Part shown: one piece after another, positions 52,507-61,896 of the stretch
Position numbering within the stretch: the stretch's first letter is position 1
Layout: each line of letters opens with the position of its first letter
Origin: Nonomuraea aurantiaca
GTDB lineage: Bacteria; Actinomycetota; Actinomycetes; Streptosporangiales; Streptosporangiaceae
Assembly (NCBI RefSeq): GCF_020215705.1
Contig: NZ_JAIWNB010000001.1
Coordinates: 310,001-374,000, forward strand
Length of the DNA stretch: 64,000 nucleotides
Reading direction: 5' to 3'
Position numbers and translations under genes: made by a program
Notes under the pieces: generated by a model
Databases searched by the model: none
What the model was told of the DNA's origin: nothing
The model's input: only the letters and a program-made list of their open reading frames with translations

Positions 52507-52565
52507 GTTACGCCAGTGAGTTACATGTAACGAACGCACAGCCACGGATTGTCAAAGTGCGTAAC
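52507..52565 (+). promoter_or_regulatory. GTNAC-type nitrogen-regulator site upstream of the nitrate operon
   Basis: GTTAC at 52507-52511, GTTAC at 52520-52524, GTAAC at 52527-52531 (the last two form the palindrome GTTACATGTAAC) and GTAAC at 52561-52565. GlnR of actinobacteria uses GTNAC-type half-sites and controls nitrate/nitrite genes. The site is 80-140 bp before the transporter start. Spacing is not a textbook match, so GlnR control is inferred. Confidence 0.5.
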
Positions 52566-52645
52566 GCGCGATTCCTACATTCGAGTTCTCGACGCCGAGA
52601 GGCCGAGTGGCTGAATGGCCGAGTGGGCCGAGTGTAGGAGGAACG

Positions 52646-53956
52646 ATGGCGCGCTGGATCGCCGAGTGGCACCCCGACGACAAGACTTTCTGGGAAGGCT
52701 CCGGCAAGCGGATCGCCCGGCGCAATCTCGCCTTCTCGATCCTGGCCGAACACCTCGGGTTCACGGTGTGGACGCTGCTGAGCATCGTGGCCGCCAAGAT
52801 GGGCGCCTACGACTTCTCCACCGACCAGCTCTTCTGGCTGGTGGCGCTGCCCAACCTCGTCGGCTCCGTGCTGCGCGTCCCCTACACCTTCGGCCCGGCC
52901 AGGTTCGGCGGGGCCACGTTCACCACGGTCAGCGCGTTGCTGCTGATCATCCCGACGGTGCTGCTCGGGCTCGCGGTCAGCGATCCGGGCACGCCGTACT
53001 GGATGTTCCTGGTGATCGCGGCGCTGGCCGGGGTCGGCGGCGGCAACTTCGCTTCCAGCATGGCGAACATCACGTACTTCTACCCGCGCTCGCGGCAAGG
53101 TGTGGCGCTCGGGCTGAACGCGGCCGGCGGCAACATCGGGGTCAGCTCCGTGCAGCTGGTCATGCCGCTGGTGATCGGTGGGTTCGGACTGGCCGCCGCG
53201 GGCTGGTTCTGGGTGCCGCTGGTCGTCGTGGCCGCCGTGTGCGCCTGGTTCTTCATGGACAACCTGACGGTTGCCAAGGCCAAGCCGCGCGAGCAGCTGG
53301 CGGTGGCCGGGCGGGCGCAGACGTGGATCATGTCGTTCCTGTACATCGGCACGTTCGGCTCGTTCATCGGCTATTCGACGGCCTTCCCGCTGCTGGCCAA
53401 GAGCCTGTTCCCCGGCTCGCCGTGGGCGGCGGTGGCGTTCGTCGGCCCGCTGGTCGGCTCGCTGATCAGGCCGGTGGGCGGCTGGCTCGCCGACAAGAAG
53501 GGCGGGGCGCCGGTGACCCTGTGGAACTTCGCCGCCATGGGCGTCGGTGTGGTGCTGGTCTGGCTCGGCAGCACCTCGGGCAACTTCTGGCTGTTCTTCC
53601 TGTCCTTCCTGGTGCTGTTCTTCACGGCGGGCATCGGCAACGGCTCCACCTACCGGATGATCCCGGCGATCTTCCAGGCCAAGGCGGTGGCCGAGCGCGG
53701 CACCGGCGAGGAGGCCCTGATGTACGGCAAGCGGCAGGCGTCCGCCGCCATCGGGATCATCTCCGCGGTCGGGGCGCTCGGCGGCTTCCTCATCAACCGC
53801 GCGTTCGGCATGTCGTTCGCCCAGACGGGCAGCCCGGCCACCGCGTTCGTCGGGTTCGGCGTCTTCTACGTGGCCTGCTTCACGCTCACCTGGTGGTGCT
53901 ACACGCGCAAGGTCGGTGTCTCGCTCGTCAGCAGCCTGGCCGACGCCCGTGTCTGA
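52646..53956 (+). CDS. narK: Nitrate/nitrite MFS transporter
   Basis: 436 residues from the ATG at 52646 with AGGAGG upstream. Twelve membrane helices. FSILAEHLGFTVWTLLSIVA, GVGGGNFASSMANITYFYP and NAAGGNIGVSSVQLVMPLV (nitrate signature), and TFGSFIGYSTAFPLLAKSLF belong to the NarK/NasA nitrate porter family. Takes up nitrate for assimilation. First gene of a five-gene unit; its stop overlaps the reductase start. Confidence 0.95.
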   Translation: MARWIAEWHPDDKTFWEGSGKRIARRNLAFSILAEHLGFTVWTLLSIVAAKMGAYDFSTDQLFWLVALPNLVGSVLRVPYTFGPARFGGATFTTVSALLLIIPTVLLGLAVSDPGTPYWMFLVIAALAGVGGGNFASSMANITYFYPRSRQGVALGLNAAGGNIGVSSVQLVMPLVIGGFGLAAAGWFWVPLVVVAAVCAWFFMDNLTVAKAKPREQLAVAGRAQTWIMSFLYIGTFGSFIGYSTAFPLLAKSLFPGSPWAAVAFVGPLVGSLIRPVGGWLADKKGGAPVTLWNFAAMGVGVVLVWLGSTSGNFWLFFLSFLVLFFTAGIGNGSTYRMIPAIFQAKAVAERGTGEEALMYGKRQASAAIGIISAVGALGGFLINRAFGMSFAQTGSPATAFVGFGVFYVACFTLTWWCYTRKVGVSLVSSLADARV

Positions 53957-55988
53957 GGATTCCGTGGTGACCGCGACCCACTGCCCGTACTGCGCCCTCC
54001 AGTGCGGCATGACGATCACCGCCACGGGCACCGACATCACGATCACCCCGCGCACCGACATCCCGGCCAACTCCGGCGGCGCCCTGTGCCAGAAGGGCTG
54101 GACGGCGGCCGAGCTGCTGACCAACGGCGAGCGCCTGACCACGCCGCTGCTCCACGGCCGGCCCGTGGCCTGGGACACCGCCCTCGACTACGTGGCCGAC
54201 CGGCTGACCGCCATACGCGCCGTGCACGGCCCCGACGGAGTGGCCGTGTTCGGCGGCGGCGGGCTGACCAACGAGAAGGCCTACCAGCTCGGCAAGTTCG
54301 CCAGGGTCGTGCTCGGCACCAGCCAGATCGACTACAACGGCCGCTTCTGCATGTCGTCGGCCGCGGCCGCCTCGCTCAGGGCGTTCGGGCTGGACCGCGG
54401 CCTGCCGTTCCCCATCACCGACCTGGCCGAGACCGACGTCGTCCTGCTGGCCGGCGGGAACGTCGCCGAGACCATGCCGCCCTTCGTCCGCCACCTGACC
54501 GGGCCGCGGCTCATCGTCATCGACCCCCGCCGCACCGCGACGGCCAAGCTGGCCTGGCTGCACCTGCAGCCCACGCCGGGCACCGACCTGGCGCTCGCCC
54601 TCGGGCTGCTGCACCTGGTCATCGCTGAAGGGCTCGTCGACGAGGACTACGTCGCCGCCAGGACCTCGGGCTTCGAGCAGGTCCGCACGTCGCTCGCGTC
54701 CTGGTGGCCCGAGCGGGTCGAGCGCGTCACCGGCGTGCCGGTGGGCAGGATGCGCGAAGCCGTACGCGCACTCGCCTCGGCCCGACGGGCCGCCGTGCTC
54801 ACCGGTCGGGGAGCCGAGCAGCACGCCAAGGGCACCGACACCGTCACCGCGTTCATCAACCTGGCCCTGGCGCTGGGCCTGCCCGGCCGCCCCGGCTCCG
54901 GGTACGGCTGCCTGACCGGGCAGGGCAACGGCCAGGGCGGCAGGGAGCACGGTCAGAAGGCCGACCAGCTGCCCGGCTACCGCAAGATCGACGACCCGGC
55001 CGCCCGCGAGCACGTCGCGGCGATCTGGGGCGTACGACCCGAGGAGCTGCCCGGCCCAGGACGCTCGGCCTACGAGCTGCTCGACGCGCTCGGGACGCCC
55101 CAGGGGCCGCGCGCCCTGCTGGTCTTCGGCTCCAACCCGGTGGTCTCCGCGCCGCGCTCCGCGCACGTGACCGAGCGGCTCGACGCGCTGGACCTGCTGG
55201 TGGTCTGCGACATCGTGCTGTCGGAGACGGCCGCGCGGGCCGACGTGGTCTTCCCCGTGACGCAGTGGGCCGAGGAGACCGGCACGATGACGAACCTCGA
55301 GGGCCGGGTCCTGCTGCGCCGCCAGGCCGTACCCGCTCCCGAAGGGGTCAGGAGCGACCTGGAGATCATCCGCGAGCTGGCCGGCCGGCTCGGCCACCGG
55401 TTCTCGGCCGAGCCGCGCGAGGTGTTCGAGGAGCTGGGCCGCGCCAGCGCGGGCGGGGCGGCCGACTACGCGGGCATCACCTACGAGCGGATCACCGAGG
55501 AGACCGGCGTGTTCTGGCCCTGTCCCTCGCCGGACGACCCAGGCCGGCCGCGCCCGTTCCTCGACTCCTTCGCCACCCCCGACGGCCGCGCCAGGTTCGT
55601 GCCCGTCGAGCACCGGCCCGCGGCCGAGGAGCCCGACGACGACTACCCGGTCTACCTGACCACGGGCCGCGTGCTCGCCCAGTACCAGAGCGGCGCGCAG
55701 ACCCGCAGGATCGCCGCCCTGACCAAGGCCGCGCCGGAGCCGTTCGTCGAGCTCCATCCCGACCTCGCCGAGCAGCTGGCCATCACCGCCGGAGACGTCG
55801 TGCGGGTGCTCAGCCGGCGGGGCGAGAGCACCGGGGTCGCCAGGGTCAGCGACACGATCAGGCGCGACACCGTCTTCATGCCGTTCCACTGGGAGGGAGC
55901 CAACCGTCTGACCAATCCCGCGCTCGATCCGTCATCGCGGATGCCGGAGTTCAAGGTCTGCGCCGTCAGGGTGGAGAAGGTGGCATGA
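53949..55988 (+). CDS. nasA: Assimilatory nitrate reductase catalytic subunit
   Basis: 679 residues from GTG at 53949, overlapping narK by 8 bp. The N-terminal 4Fe-4S ligands are C12, C15, C19 (CPYCALQCGM) and C47 (CQKGW). Molybdopterin-binding motifs include FCMSSAAAA with the probable Mo-ligand Cys, GSGYGCLTGQGNGQGGREHG and the C-terminal YLTTGRVLAQYQSGAQTRR. It reduces nitrate to nitrite in the cytoplasm. Electrons probably come from the next gene product. No twin-arginine signal, as expected for the assimilatory type. Confidence 0.95.
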   Translation: MSEDSVVTATHCPYCALQCGMTITATGTDITITPRTDIPANSGGALCQKGWTAAELLTNGERLTTPLLHGRPVAWDTALDYVADRLTAIRAVHGPDGVAVFGGGGLTNEKAYQLGKFARVVLGTSQIDYNGRFCMSSAAAASLRAFGLDRGLPFPITDLAETDVVLLAGGNVAETMPPFVRHLTGPRLIVIDPRRTATAKLAWLHLQPTPGTDLALALGLLHLVIAEGLVDEDYVAARTSGFEQVRTSLASWWPERVERVTGVPVGRMREAVRALASARRAAVLTGRGAEQHAKGTDTVTAFINLALALGLPGRPGSGYGCLTGQGNGQGGREHGQKADQLPGYRKIDDPAAREHVAAIWGVRPEELPGPGRSAYELLDALGTPQGPRALLVFGSNPVVSAPRSAHVTERLDALDLLVVCDIVLSETAARADVVFPVTQWAEETGTMTNLEGRVLLRRQAVPAPEGVRSDLEIIRELAGRLGHRFSAEPREVFEELGRASAGGAADYAGITYERITEETGVFWPCPSPDDPGRPRPFLDSFATPDGRARFVPVEHRPAAEEPDDDYPVYLTTGRVLAQYQSGAQTRRIAALTKAAPEPFVELHPDLAEQLAITAGDVVRVLSRRGESTGVARVSDTIRRDTVFMPFHWEGANRLTNPALDPSSRMPEFKVCAVRVEKVA

Positions 55989-57379
55989 GGCTCGTCGTAG
56001 TGGGGAACGGAATGGCCGGATCGCGGCTGGTCGGCGAGGTGCGGGCACGTGATCCGCACATGCCGGTCACCGTGTTCGGGGCCGAGACCTGGCAGCCCTA
56101 CAACCGGGTGCTGCTGTCCAACGTCCTGGCCGGGAGCTCGGGTCCCGACCAGGTGCGGCTGCTCGACCCGAGCTGGTACGCCTCGCACGGCGTCGAGGCC
56201 GTCTTCGGCACCGAGGTGGTGCGCGTCGACAGGAGCGCCCAGACGGTGATCACCGCCGACGGGCGGAGCACGCCGTACGACGTGCTGGTCATGGCCACCG
56301 GCAGCGAGGCGATCGTCCCGCCGGTGCCCGGAGCCGAGCTGGCGATCCCGTTCCGCACGCTCGACGACTGCCACCGCATCCTGGCGGCGGCCGAGCACGG
56401 GCGCAGGGCGGTGGTGGTCGGCGGCGGGCTGCTCGGCATCGAGGCCGCGCGCGGGCTCGCCGGGCGCGGCCTGCCCGTGACGCTGCTGCACCTGGCCGGC
56501 CACCTGATGGAGCGGCAGCTCGACGCCGAGGCCGGGCTGGTGCTCGGCGAGACGCTCACCGGGCTGGGCGTGGACATCCGCACCGGTGTGACGGCCGAGG
56601 CGATCCTGGAGGAGGGCGTGCGGCTGGCCGACGGCGAGCTGGTCGAGGGCGACCTCGTCGTGCTGGCCTGCGGCGTGCGGCCCATGACGGCACTGGCCAA
56701 GGAGTCGGGCCTGTCCGTACGGCGGGGCATCGTCGTGGACGACGAGATGCGTACCGAGGACCCGGCGGTGTTCGCCATCGGCGAGTGCGCCGAGCACGAC
56801 GGCACCGTCTACGGCCTGGTCGCCCCCGCCTGGGAGCAGGCGGCCGTCGCCGCGGAGATCATCACCGGCGGCAAGGCGCTCTACCGGGGCTCGCGGCTGG
56901 TGACCAGGCTCAAGGCCAGGAGCGTCGAGCTGGCCGCGATGGGCGAGACCCACCTCACCGAGGAGCACGCCGAGGTGGTGCGCTTCACCCACCGGGCCCG
57001 CGGTACGTACCGCAAGCTCGTCATCCGCGACGGCCGGCTGGTCGGCGCGATCCTGCTGGGTGACACCGACGCCGTCGGCACGCTCACCCAGCTGTTCGAC
57101 CGCGGCGGCCCGCTGCCGGGCGACCGGGCCGGGCTGCTGTTCCCCGGCCTGGGGGCGGTCACCGTGGCCGACAGCCCGGTGCTGATGCCCGACGCGGCGA
57201 AGGTCTGCCAGTGCAACAACGTGACCAAGGGCCAGATCAGGGCGTGCTGGGAGGCCGGCGCGCGGGACGTGGCCGGAGTGGCGGCCGCGACCAGGGCCAC
57301 GACCGGGTGCGGGACGTGCCGGGATGCCGTGGAGGGCATCGTCGGCTGGCTGTGTGAGCAGGAAGGGATCTCGGCATGA
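55985..57379 (+). CDS. FAD-dependent reductase with BFD-type 2Fe-2S domain, nitrate reductase electron donor (NasB-like)
   Basis: 464 residues, ATG overlapping the previous stop by 4 bp. VVVGNGMAGSRLVGEV and VVVGGGLLGIEAARGL are the FAD and NAD(P)H motifs. The C-terminal CQCNNVTKGQIRACWEAG ... TTGCGTC is a BFD-like 2Fe-2S domain. It lacks the siroheme part of NirB, so it probably passes electrons from NAD(P)H to nitrate reductase. It resembles the N-terminal half of the adjacent NirB and may derive from it by duplication. Confidence 0.9.
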   Translation: MRLVVVGNGMAGSRLVGEVRARDPHMPVTVFGAETWQPYNRVLLSNVLAGSSGPDQVRLLDPSWYASHGVEAVFGTEVVRVDRSAQTVITADGRSTPYDVLVMATGSEAIVPPVPGAELAIPFRTLDDCHRILAAAEHGRRAVVVGGGLLGIEAARGLAGRGLPVTLLHLAGHLMERQLDAEAGLVLGETLTGLGVDIRTGVTAEAILEEGVRLADGELVEGDLVVLACGVRPMTALAKESGLSVRRGIVVDDEMRTEDPAVFAIGECAEHDGTVYGLVAPAWEQAAVAAEIITGGKALYRGSRLVTRLKARSVELAAMGETHLTEEHAEVVRFTHRARGTYRKLVIRDGRLVGAILLGDTDAVGTLTQLFDRGGPLPGDRAGLLFPGLGAVTVADSPVLMPDAAKVCQCNNVTKGQIRACWEAGARDVAGVAAATRATTGCGTCRDAVEGIVGWLCEQEGISA

Positions 57380-59808
57380 ACAAGATCGTTGTCGTCGGTT
57401 ACGGACCCACCGCCCACCGGCTCGTCGAAACGCTGCACGAGCGGGGCTTCGGTGGCCAGGTCACGGTGATAGGTGAGGAGCCCCGCCCCGCGTACGACCG
57501 GGTGGCGCTGACCTCCTACCTGTCGGGGACCAGCGTCGAGGACCTCACCTACCCGGTGCCGCCGGGCACGGTGACCAGGCTCGGCGGGCGCGTCACCGCG
57601 ATCGACCGCGCGGCGCGCACGGTCACGCTGGCCGACGGTTCGGCCGAGCCGTACGACGTGCTCGTGCTGGCGACCGGGTCGGCGCCGTTCGTGCCGCCGG
57701 TGCCCGGCGCGGAGCACGCCTACGTCTACCGGACGATCGACGACCTGGACGCGATCAGGATGGCCGCCAAGGACGCGACCGAGGGCGTGGTGGTCGGCGG
57801 CGGACTGCTCGGCCTGGAGGCCGCCGACGCGCTGCGCGGGCTGGGACTCAAGACGCACATCGTGGAGATGAGCCCCTGGCTGATGCCGCGGCAGGTCGAC
57901 GAGGGCGGCGGCTCGGTGCTCAAGAGCCACATCGAGGGGCTCGGGCTCAGCGTGCACGCCGGCGCGGGCGTCCAGGAGATCGTCGCGGGCGAGCGCGGTG
58001 TCACCGGGCTGCGCAAGCCCGACGGAACGCTGCTCGACGCCCAGATCGTCGTCTTCTCCGCCGGGATCAGGCCGCGCGACGAGCTCGCCCGCGCCAGCGG
58101 GCTGGACGTCGGTGAGCGCGGCGGCATCGCGGTGGACGCCGGGATGCGCACCTCGGACCCGGCGATCTACGCGATCGGCGAGTGCGCGCTGGCGGGCGGC
58201 ATGGTGTACGGGCTGGTCGGGCCGTGCTTCACCATGGCGGAGGTGGCCGCGGACCGCATCCTGGGCGGGGCCGCCACCTTCGAGGGGGCCGACATGTCCA
58301 CCAAGCTGAAGCTGCTCGGAGTCGAGGTGGCGCAGTTCGGCGCGATGGACGGGGCGCTCGACGTCACCTACATGGACCCGGTGGCCGGCGTCTACAAGAG
58401 ACTGTTCATCAGCGACGACGCCCAGACGCTGCTCGGCGGCATCTGCGTCGGCGACGCCTCGCCGTACGGGTCGCTGCGGCCCTTCGTCGGCAAGCCGCTG
58501 CCCGCGGCGCCGTCCGACCTGCTGTTCACCGGGTCGGGGATGGAGCTGGACCTGCCCGACGACGCGCAGGTGTGCTCGTGCAACAACGTCTGCGCGGGGA
58601 CGGTCCGCACCGCCATCGCCGACAAGGGGCTCACCGACGTGCCCGGGATCAAGGCGTGCACGCGGGCGGGCAGCACCTGCGGGAGCTGCGTGCCGATGCT
58701 CAAGCAGCTCCTGGAGAAGTCCGGGGTCGAGCTGAGCAAGGCGCTGTGCGAGCACTTCACCTACTCCAGGGCCGAGCTGTACGACATCGTCAGGGTGCGC
58801 GGCATCACCACGTTCTCGGAGCTGGTCTCCGCGCACGGGCAGGGCAGGGGCTGCGACATCTGCAAGCCGGCCGTGGCCTCGATCCTCGCCTCGCTGCACA
58901 ACGGGCACGTCCTCGACGGCGAGCGGGCGGCCCTGCAGGACACCAACGACGCCTTCCTGGCCAACATCCAGAAGAACGGCACCTACTCGGTCGTCCCGCG
59001 TATCCCCGGCGGCGAGATCACCCCCGACAAGCTCATCGTGATCGGCGAGGTGGCCCGCGACTTCGGCCTCTACACCAAGATCACCGGAGGGCAGCGGATC
59101 GACCTGTTCGGGGCCCGCGTCGAGCAGTTGCCGCAGATCTGGCGGCGGCTCGTGGACGCCGGGTTCGAATCGGGCCACGCGTACGGCAAGGCGCTGCGGA
59201 CGGTGAAGTCGTGCGTCGGCTCGGCCTGGTGCCGCTACGGCGTCCAGGACTCCGTCGGCCTGGCCATCGACCTGGAGCTGCGTTACCGCGGCCTGCGCGC
59301 GCCGCACAAGCTCAAGTCGGCCGTGTCCGGCTGCGCCCGTGAGTGCGCGGAGGCCCGGTCGAAGGACTTCGGCATCATCGCCACCGAGCAGGGCTGGAAC
59401 CTGTACGTCGGCGGCAACGGCGGCTTCAAGCCGCGCCACGCCGACCTGCTCGCGGCGGATCTGACCACCGAGGAGCTGATCAGGACGATCGACCGGTTCG
59501 TCATGTTCTACATCCGGACGGCCGACCGGCTGCAGCGCACCGCCGCCTGGCTGGAGTCGCTCGACGGCGGCCTCGACTACCTGCGGCAGGTGATCATCGA
59601 CGACTCCCTGGGGATCTGCGCCGAGCTGGACGCCCAGATGGAGCACCACGTCGCCACGTACGTGGACGAATGGCAGACGACCATCGATGACCCGGACAAG
59701 CTCGGCAGGTTCGTCAGCTTCGTCAACGCGCCCGGCGTCCCTGACCCGTCCATCGTCTTCGAGACCGAACGCGACCAGATCAAGCCCGTGGAGGTGGCTG
59801 TCCGATGA
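57376..59808 (+). CDS. nirB: Nitrite reductase large subunit
   Basis: 810 residues. FAD and NAD domains (VVVGYGPTAHRLVETL, VVGGGLLGLEAADALRGLGL), BFD domain (CSCNNVCAGTVRTAIADKG ... CTRAGSTCGSC), ferredoxin half-domain, then the siroheme/4Fe-4S site with VKSCVGSAWCRYG and SGCARECAEARSKDFG. Reduces nitrite to ammonia with NADH. Start overlaps the previous stop by 4 bp. Confidence 0.96.
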   Translation: MNKIVVVGYGPTAHRLVETLHERGFGGQVTVIGEEPRPAYDRVALTSYLSGTSVEDLTYPVPPGTVTRLGGRVTAIDRAARTVTLADGSAEPYDVLVLATGSAPFVPPVPGAEHAYVYRTIDDLDAIRMAAKDATEGVVVGGGLLGLEAADALRGLGLKTHIVEMSPWLMPRQVDEGGGSVLKSHIEGLGLSVHAGAGVQEIVAGERGVTGLRKPDGTLLDAQIVVFSAGIRPRDELARASGLDVGERGGIAVDAGMRTSDPAIYAIGECALAGGMVYGLVGPCFTMAEVAADRILGGAATFEGADMSTKLKLLGVEVAQFGAMDGALDVTYMDPVAGVYKRLFISDDAQTLLGGICVGDASPYGSLRPFVGKPLPAAPSDLLFTGSGMELDLPDDAQVCSCNNVCAGTVRTAIADKGLTDVPGIKACTRAGSTCGSCVPMLKQLLEKSGVELSKALCEHFTYSRAELYDIVRVRGITTFSELVSAHGQGRGCDICKPAVASILASLHNGHVLDGERAALQDTNDAFLANIQKNGTYSVVPRIPGGEITPDKLIVIGEVARDFGLYTKITGGQRIDLFGARVEQLPQIWRRLVDAGFESGHAYGKALRTVKSCVGSAWCRYGVQDSVGLAIDLELRYRGLRAPHKLKSAVSGCARECAEARSKDFGIIATEQGWNLYVGGNGGFKPRHADLLAADLTTEELIRTIDRFVMFYIRTADRLQRTAAWLESLDGGLDYLRQVIIDDSLGICAELDAQMEHHVATYVDEWQTTIDDPDKLGRFVSFVNAPGVPDPSIVFETERDQIKPVEVAVR

Positions 59809-60134
59809 GTGGTTGGATCCCAGTCTGTGGCTATCAGGGGCTGCTGCCGGAGCGCGGGGTTTGCGCTCTGGTGGACGGCCGGCAGGTGGCCGTCTTCCGT
59901 ACGTTCGACGGCACGGTGCACGCGATCGGCAACCTGGACCCGTTCAGCGGGGCGCAGGTGCTCTCACGGGGCATCGTCGGCACCCGGCAGGGGGAGCCGA
60001 CTGTGGCGTCGCCCCTGCACAAGCAGGTCTTCTCGCTGGTGAGCGGGGTGTGTCTGGATGAGCCGGAGTTCTCCGTCCCGGTCTATCCGATACGGGTGGA
60101 GGCCGGGCTGGTACAGGTGGGTACGGGCGCCTAG
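59805..60134 (+). CDS. nirD: Nitrite reductase small subunit
   Basis: 109 residues, Rieske-like fold (PVCGYQGLLPERGVCALVDG, QVAVFRTFDGTVHAIGNLDP, ASPLHKQVFSL) without the paired Cys/His cluster ligands, as usual for NirD. Partner of NirB. Overlaps nirB by 4 bp and ends the unit. Confidence 0.94.
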   Translation: MSGWIPVCGYQGLLPERGVCALVDGRQVAVFRTFDGTVHAIGNLDPFSGAQVLSRGIVGTRQGEPTVASPLHKQVFSLVSGVCLDEPEFSVPVYPIRVEAGLVQVGTGA

Positions 60135-60510
60135 CGGACGCCCGGTCGCTTCTATGGTTCGGCCAATACGTCCGCCGGTGGGTACACGTGGGCGGCCTGA
60201 TGTCCCACCGGCAGGACACAGCGCCGGTCGGAGTCGATGCTGTCGCAGCGCTCCGCATCGTCGCGTTGGGGGAGGGGTTCGGGGGTAGTGCTCAGGATCG
60301 TCTCCAGGTGCGGCACTCGTGGGACGCTATCGGCGAGGCGGCGGCGGTTTGGTCGCGGCCCGGCAACGATCCAACCTCTGAACGATCTCATCAACTCCTG
60401 TGAAGGTTACTGTGAGCAATCCCCGGGGCTGAGGCGGCTGCTGGTAAAGGGGTCGTCCGAAGTGGATAAATGGTGCATTCGGGACGGCTTTTACGGGGAA
60501 TCACCCCGCT
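60135..60510. other. Intergenic region with a possible short minus-strand ORF
   Basis: About 375 bp. A minus-strand frame ending at 60152 encodes ERCDSIDSDRRCVLPVGHQA AHVYPPADVLAEP, a Cys-x-LPxGHxxxH pattern seen in short actinobacterial proteins. Start codon and ribosome site are unclear. No other signal stands out. Confidence 0.4.
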
Positions 60511-61092
60511 ATGAGCACAAAATCCCAGGCCAGAGCACTCCTGCTGGCGGCAGTCGTCCCGGCGTTGCTCGTCACGGGCTGTGCCGCGGGCGGTAACGAT
60601 ATGCGACTCATGGGCGCGGCCGCATCGCCGATGCCCTCCGAATCAGGCCCGTCACCGTACGAATCGGATACGGGCACCATGAGCCCGATGCCATCCGAGT
60701 CGGGCGTGAGCCCCGAACCATCGGCCTCCGAGAGCGGGCCGGCGGCGCCGATGACCTCGCCGCGCGCGGCCGTACAGGCGTACTTCGACGCCGCCAAGGC
60801 CGGAGAGGCGGACAAGGCCGTCGAGGCGTTCGCCACCGACGGCATGGCGGCCGTGGAGGGCAAGCCGACCGCGCAGGGCACCGACGCGCTGACCACGCTG
60901 TTCAAGGAACTGTTCAAGACGAAGATGATCGCCACGCACACCTTCGACGAGGCACGCGTCGTCGACGGCGTGGCCTTCGTCCGGACCACCAGCACCGAGG
61001 GCAGCGAGAAGTACCGCGAGTTCTTCATTCTCAAGAAGTCCGGCGGCGAGTGGAAGATCGAGCGCTTCATCAACAACAGCGCCTCGGAGTGA
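60511..61092 (+). CDS. Lipoprotein with SnoaL/NTF2-like domain
   Basis: 193 residues. Signal peptide with lipobox LVTGC (Cys24), then a Ser/Pro/Glu-rich spacer with repeated PMPSESG units (residues ~37-75), then an NTF2-like fold (AVQAYFDAAKAGEADKAVEA ... FFILKKSGGEWKIERFIN). Anchored outside the membrane. Function unknown; no catalytic set is evident. Single gene followed by hairpins. Confidence 0.82.
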   Translation: MSTKSQARALLLAAVVPALLVTGCAAGGNDMRLMGAAASPMPSESGPSPYESDTGTMSPMPSESGVSPEPSASESGPAAPMTSPRAAVQAYFDAAKAGEADKAVEAFATDGMAAVEGKPTAQGTDALTTLFKELFKTKMIATHTFDEARVVDGVAFVRTTSTEGSEKYREFFILKKSGGEWKIERFINNSASE

Positions 61093-61156
61093 GCGGGCCG
61101 GTGACACACCCATCCGTGTCCATAAGCCCCTGACGGAACCAGCCCCGAGCGAGACC

Positions 61157-61200
61157 ATGGCCGCCCCAGTGGCGGCCATGCCCATGCCAGTGGGCATGCG
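61157..61200 (+). terminator. Tandem hairpins between lipoprotein and methyltransferase genes
   Basis: ATGGCCGCC / GGCGGCCAT with a 5-nt loop is followed directly by ATGCCCA / TGGGCAT with a 6-nt loop. There is no T-tract. They probably act as a terminator or as leader structure of the methyltransferase mRNA. Confidence 0.5.
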
Positions 61201-61232
61201 CGGTGGGCCGGGGGGCGACTTAGCCTGGGGGC

Positions 61233-61871
61233 ATGCAGGATCTTTCGGCGTTCCAGCATCCGCGCTTCGCCCGCATGTACGAGCGGCTCAGCGCCGAGGC
61301 CGAGCGGAACGGCATGACCGGGCTGCGGCGCCGGCTGCTGTCCGGGCTCAGCGGGCGGGTGGTGGAGGTGGGCGCCGGAAACGGGCTGAACTTCCCGCAC
61401 TATCCCCCGCAGGTGACCGAGGTCGTCGCCATCGAGCCGGAGGACCGGCTGCGCGCGCTGGGGGAGCGGGCCGCCGCCCTGGCGCCCGTGCCCGTCACGG
61501 TGGTGCGGGGGCATGGCGGTTCGTTGCCGTACGACGCCGGGTCGTTCGACGCGGCCGTGGTGTCGCTGGTGCTGTGTTCCGTCCCCGACCCGGCCGTGCT
61601 GCTGGCCGAGCTGCGCAGGGTGCTCGGACCGGACGGCGAGTTGCGCTTCTTCGAGCACGTACGCTCGGCGAACCCGATCCGGGGCGTGCTGCAGGATCTC
61701 ATCACTCCGCTGTGGCGGCGGATTGCCGGGGACTGCCGCCCCAACCGGGACACCGCGACGGCGATCCGGGAGGCGGGGTTCGTGATCGAGGACGCCGACC
61801 GGTTCGTCCACCGGGCTACGCCGGGCTCGCCTGCCCTGACCCACATCCTCGGCCTGGCCCGCAGACCTTAG
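61233..61871 (+). CDS. Class I SAM-dependent methyltransferase
   Basis: 212 residues from the ATG at 61233. GRVVEVGAGNGLNFPHYP is motif I; FDAAVVSLVLCSVPDP and LRRVLGPDGELRFFEHVRS are motifs II-III of the UbiE/Coq5-like group (similar to METTL7-type proteins). Small-molecule acceptor unknown. Single gene, converging with the FadR-type regulator. Confidence 0.85.
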   Translation: MQDLSAFQHPRFARMYERLSAEAERNGMTGLRRRLLSGLSGRVVEVGAGNGLNFPHYPPQVTEVVAIEPEDRLRALGERAAALAPVPVTVVRGHGGSLPYDAGSFDAAVVSLVLCSVPDPAVLLAELRRVLGPDGELRFFEHVRSANPIRGVLQDLITPLWRRIAGDCRPNRDTATAIREAGFVIEDADRFVHRATPGSPALTHILGLARRP

Positions 61872-61896
61872 CCGCCGAGCCCACCGGCCCTGGTCG

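Noticed and set aside
52599..52635. tRNA-like GGCCGAGTGG repeats before narK
   Set aside because: Short tandem copies of GGCCGAGTGG resemble a tRNA D-arm, but no anticodon or T-arm can be folded around them.
53928..55889. Long minus-strand frames opposite the nitrate and nitrite reductase genes
   Set aside because: Low-complexity shadows; the plus-strand enzymes are complete and coupled.
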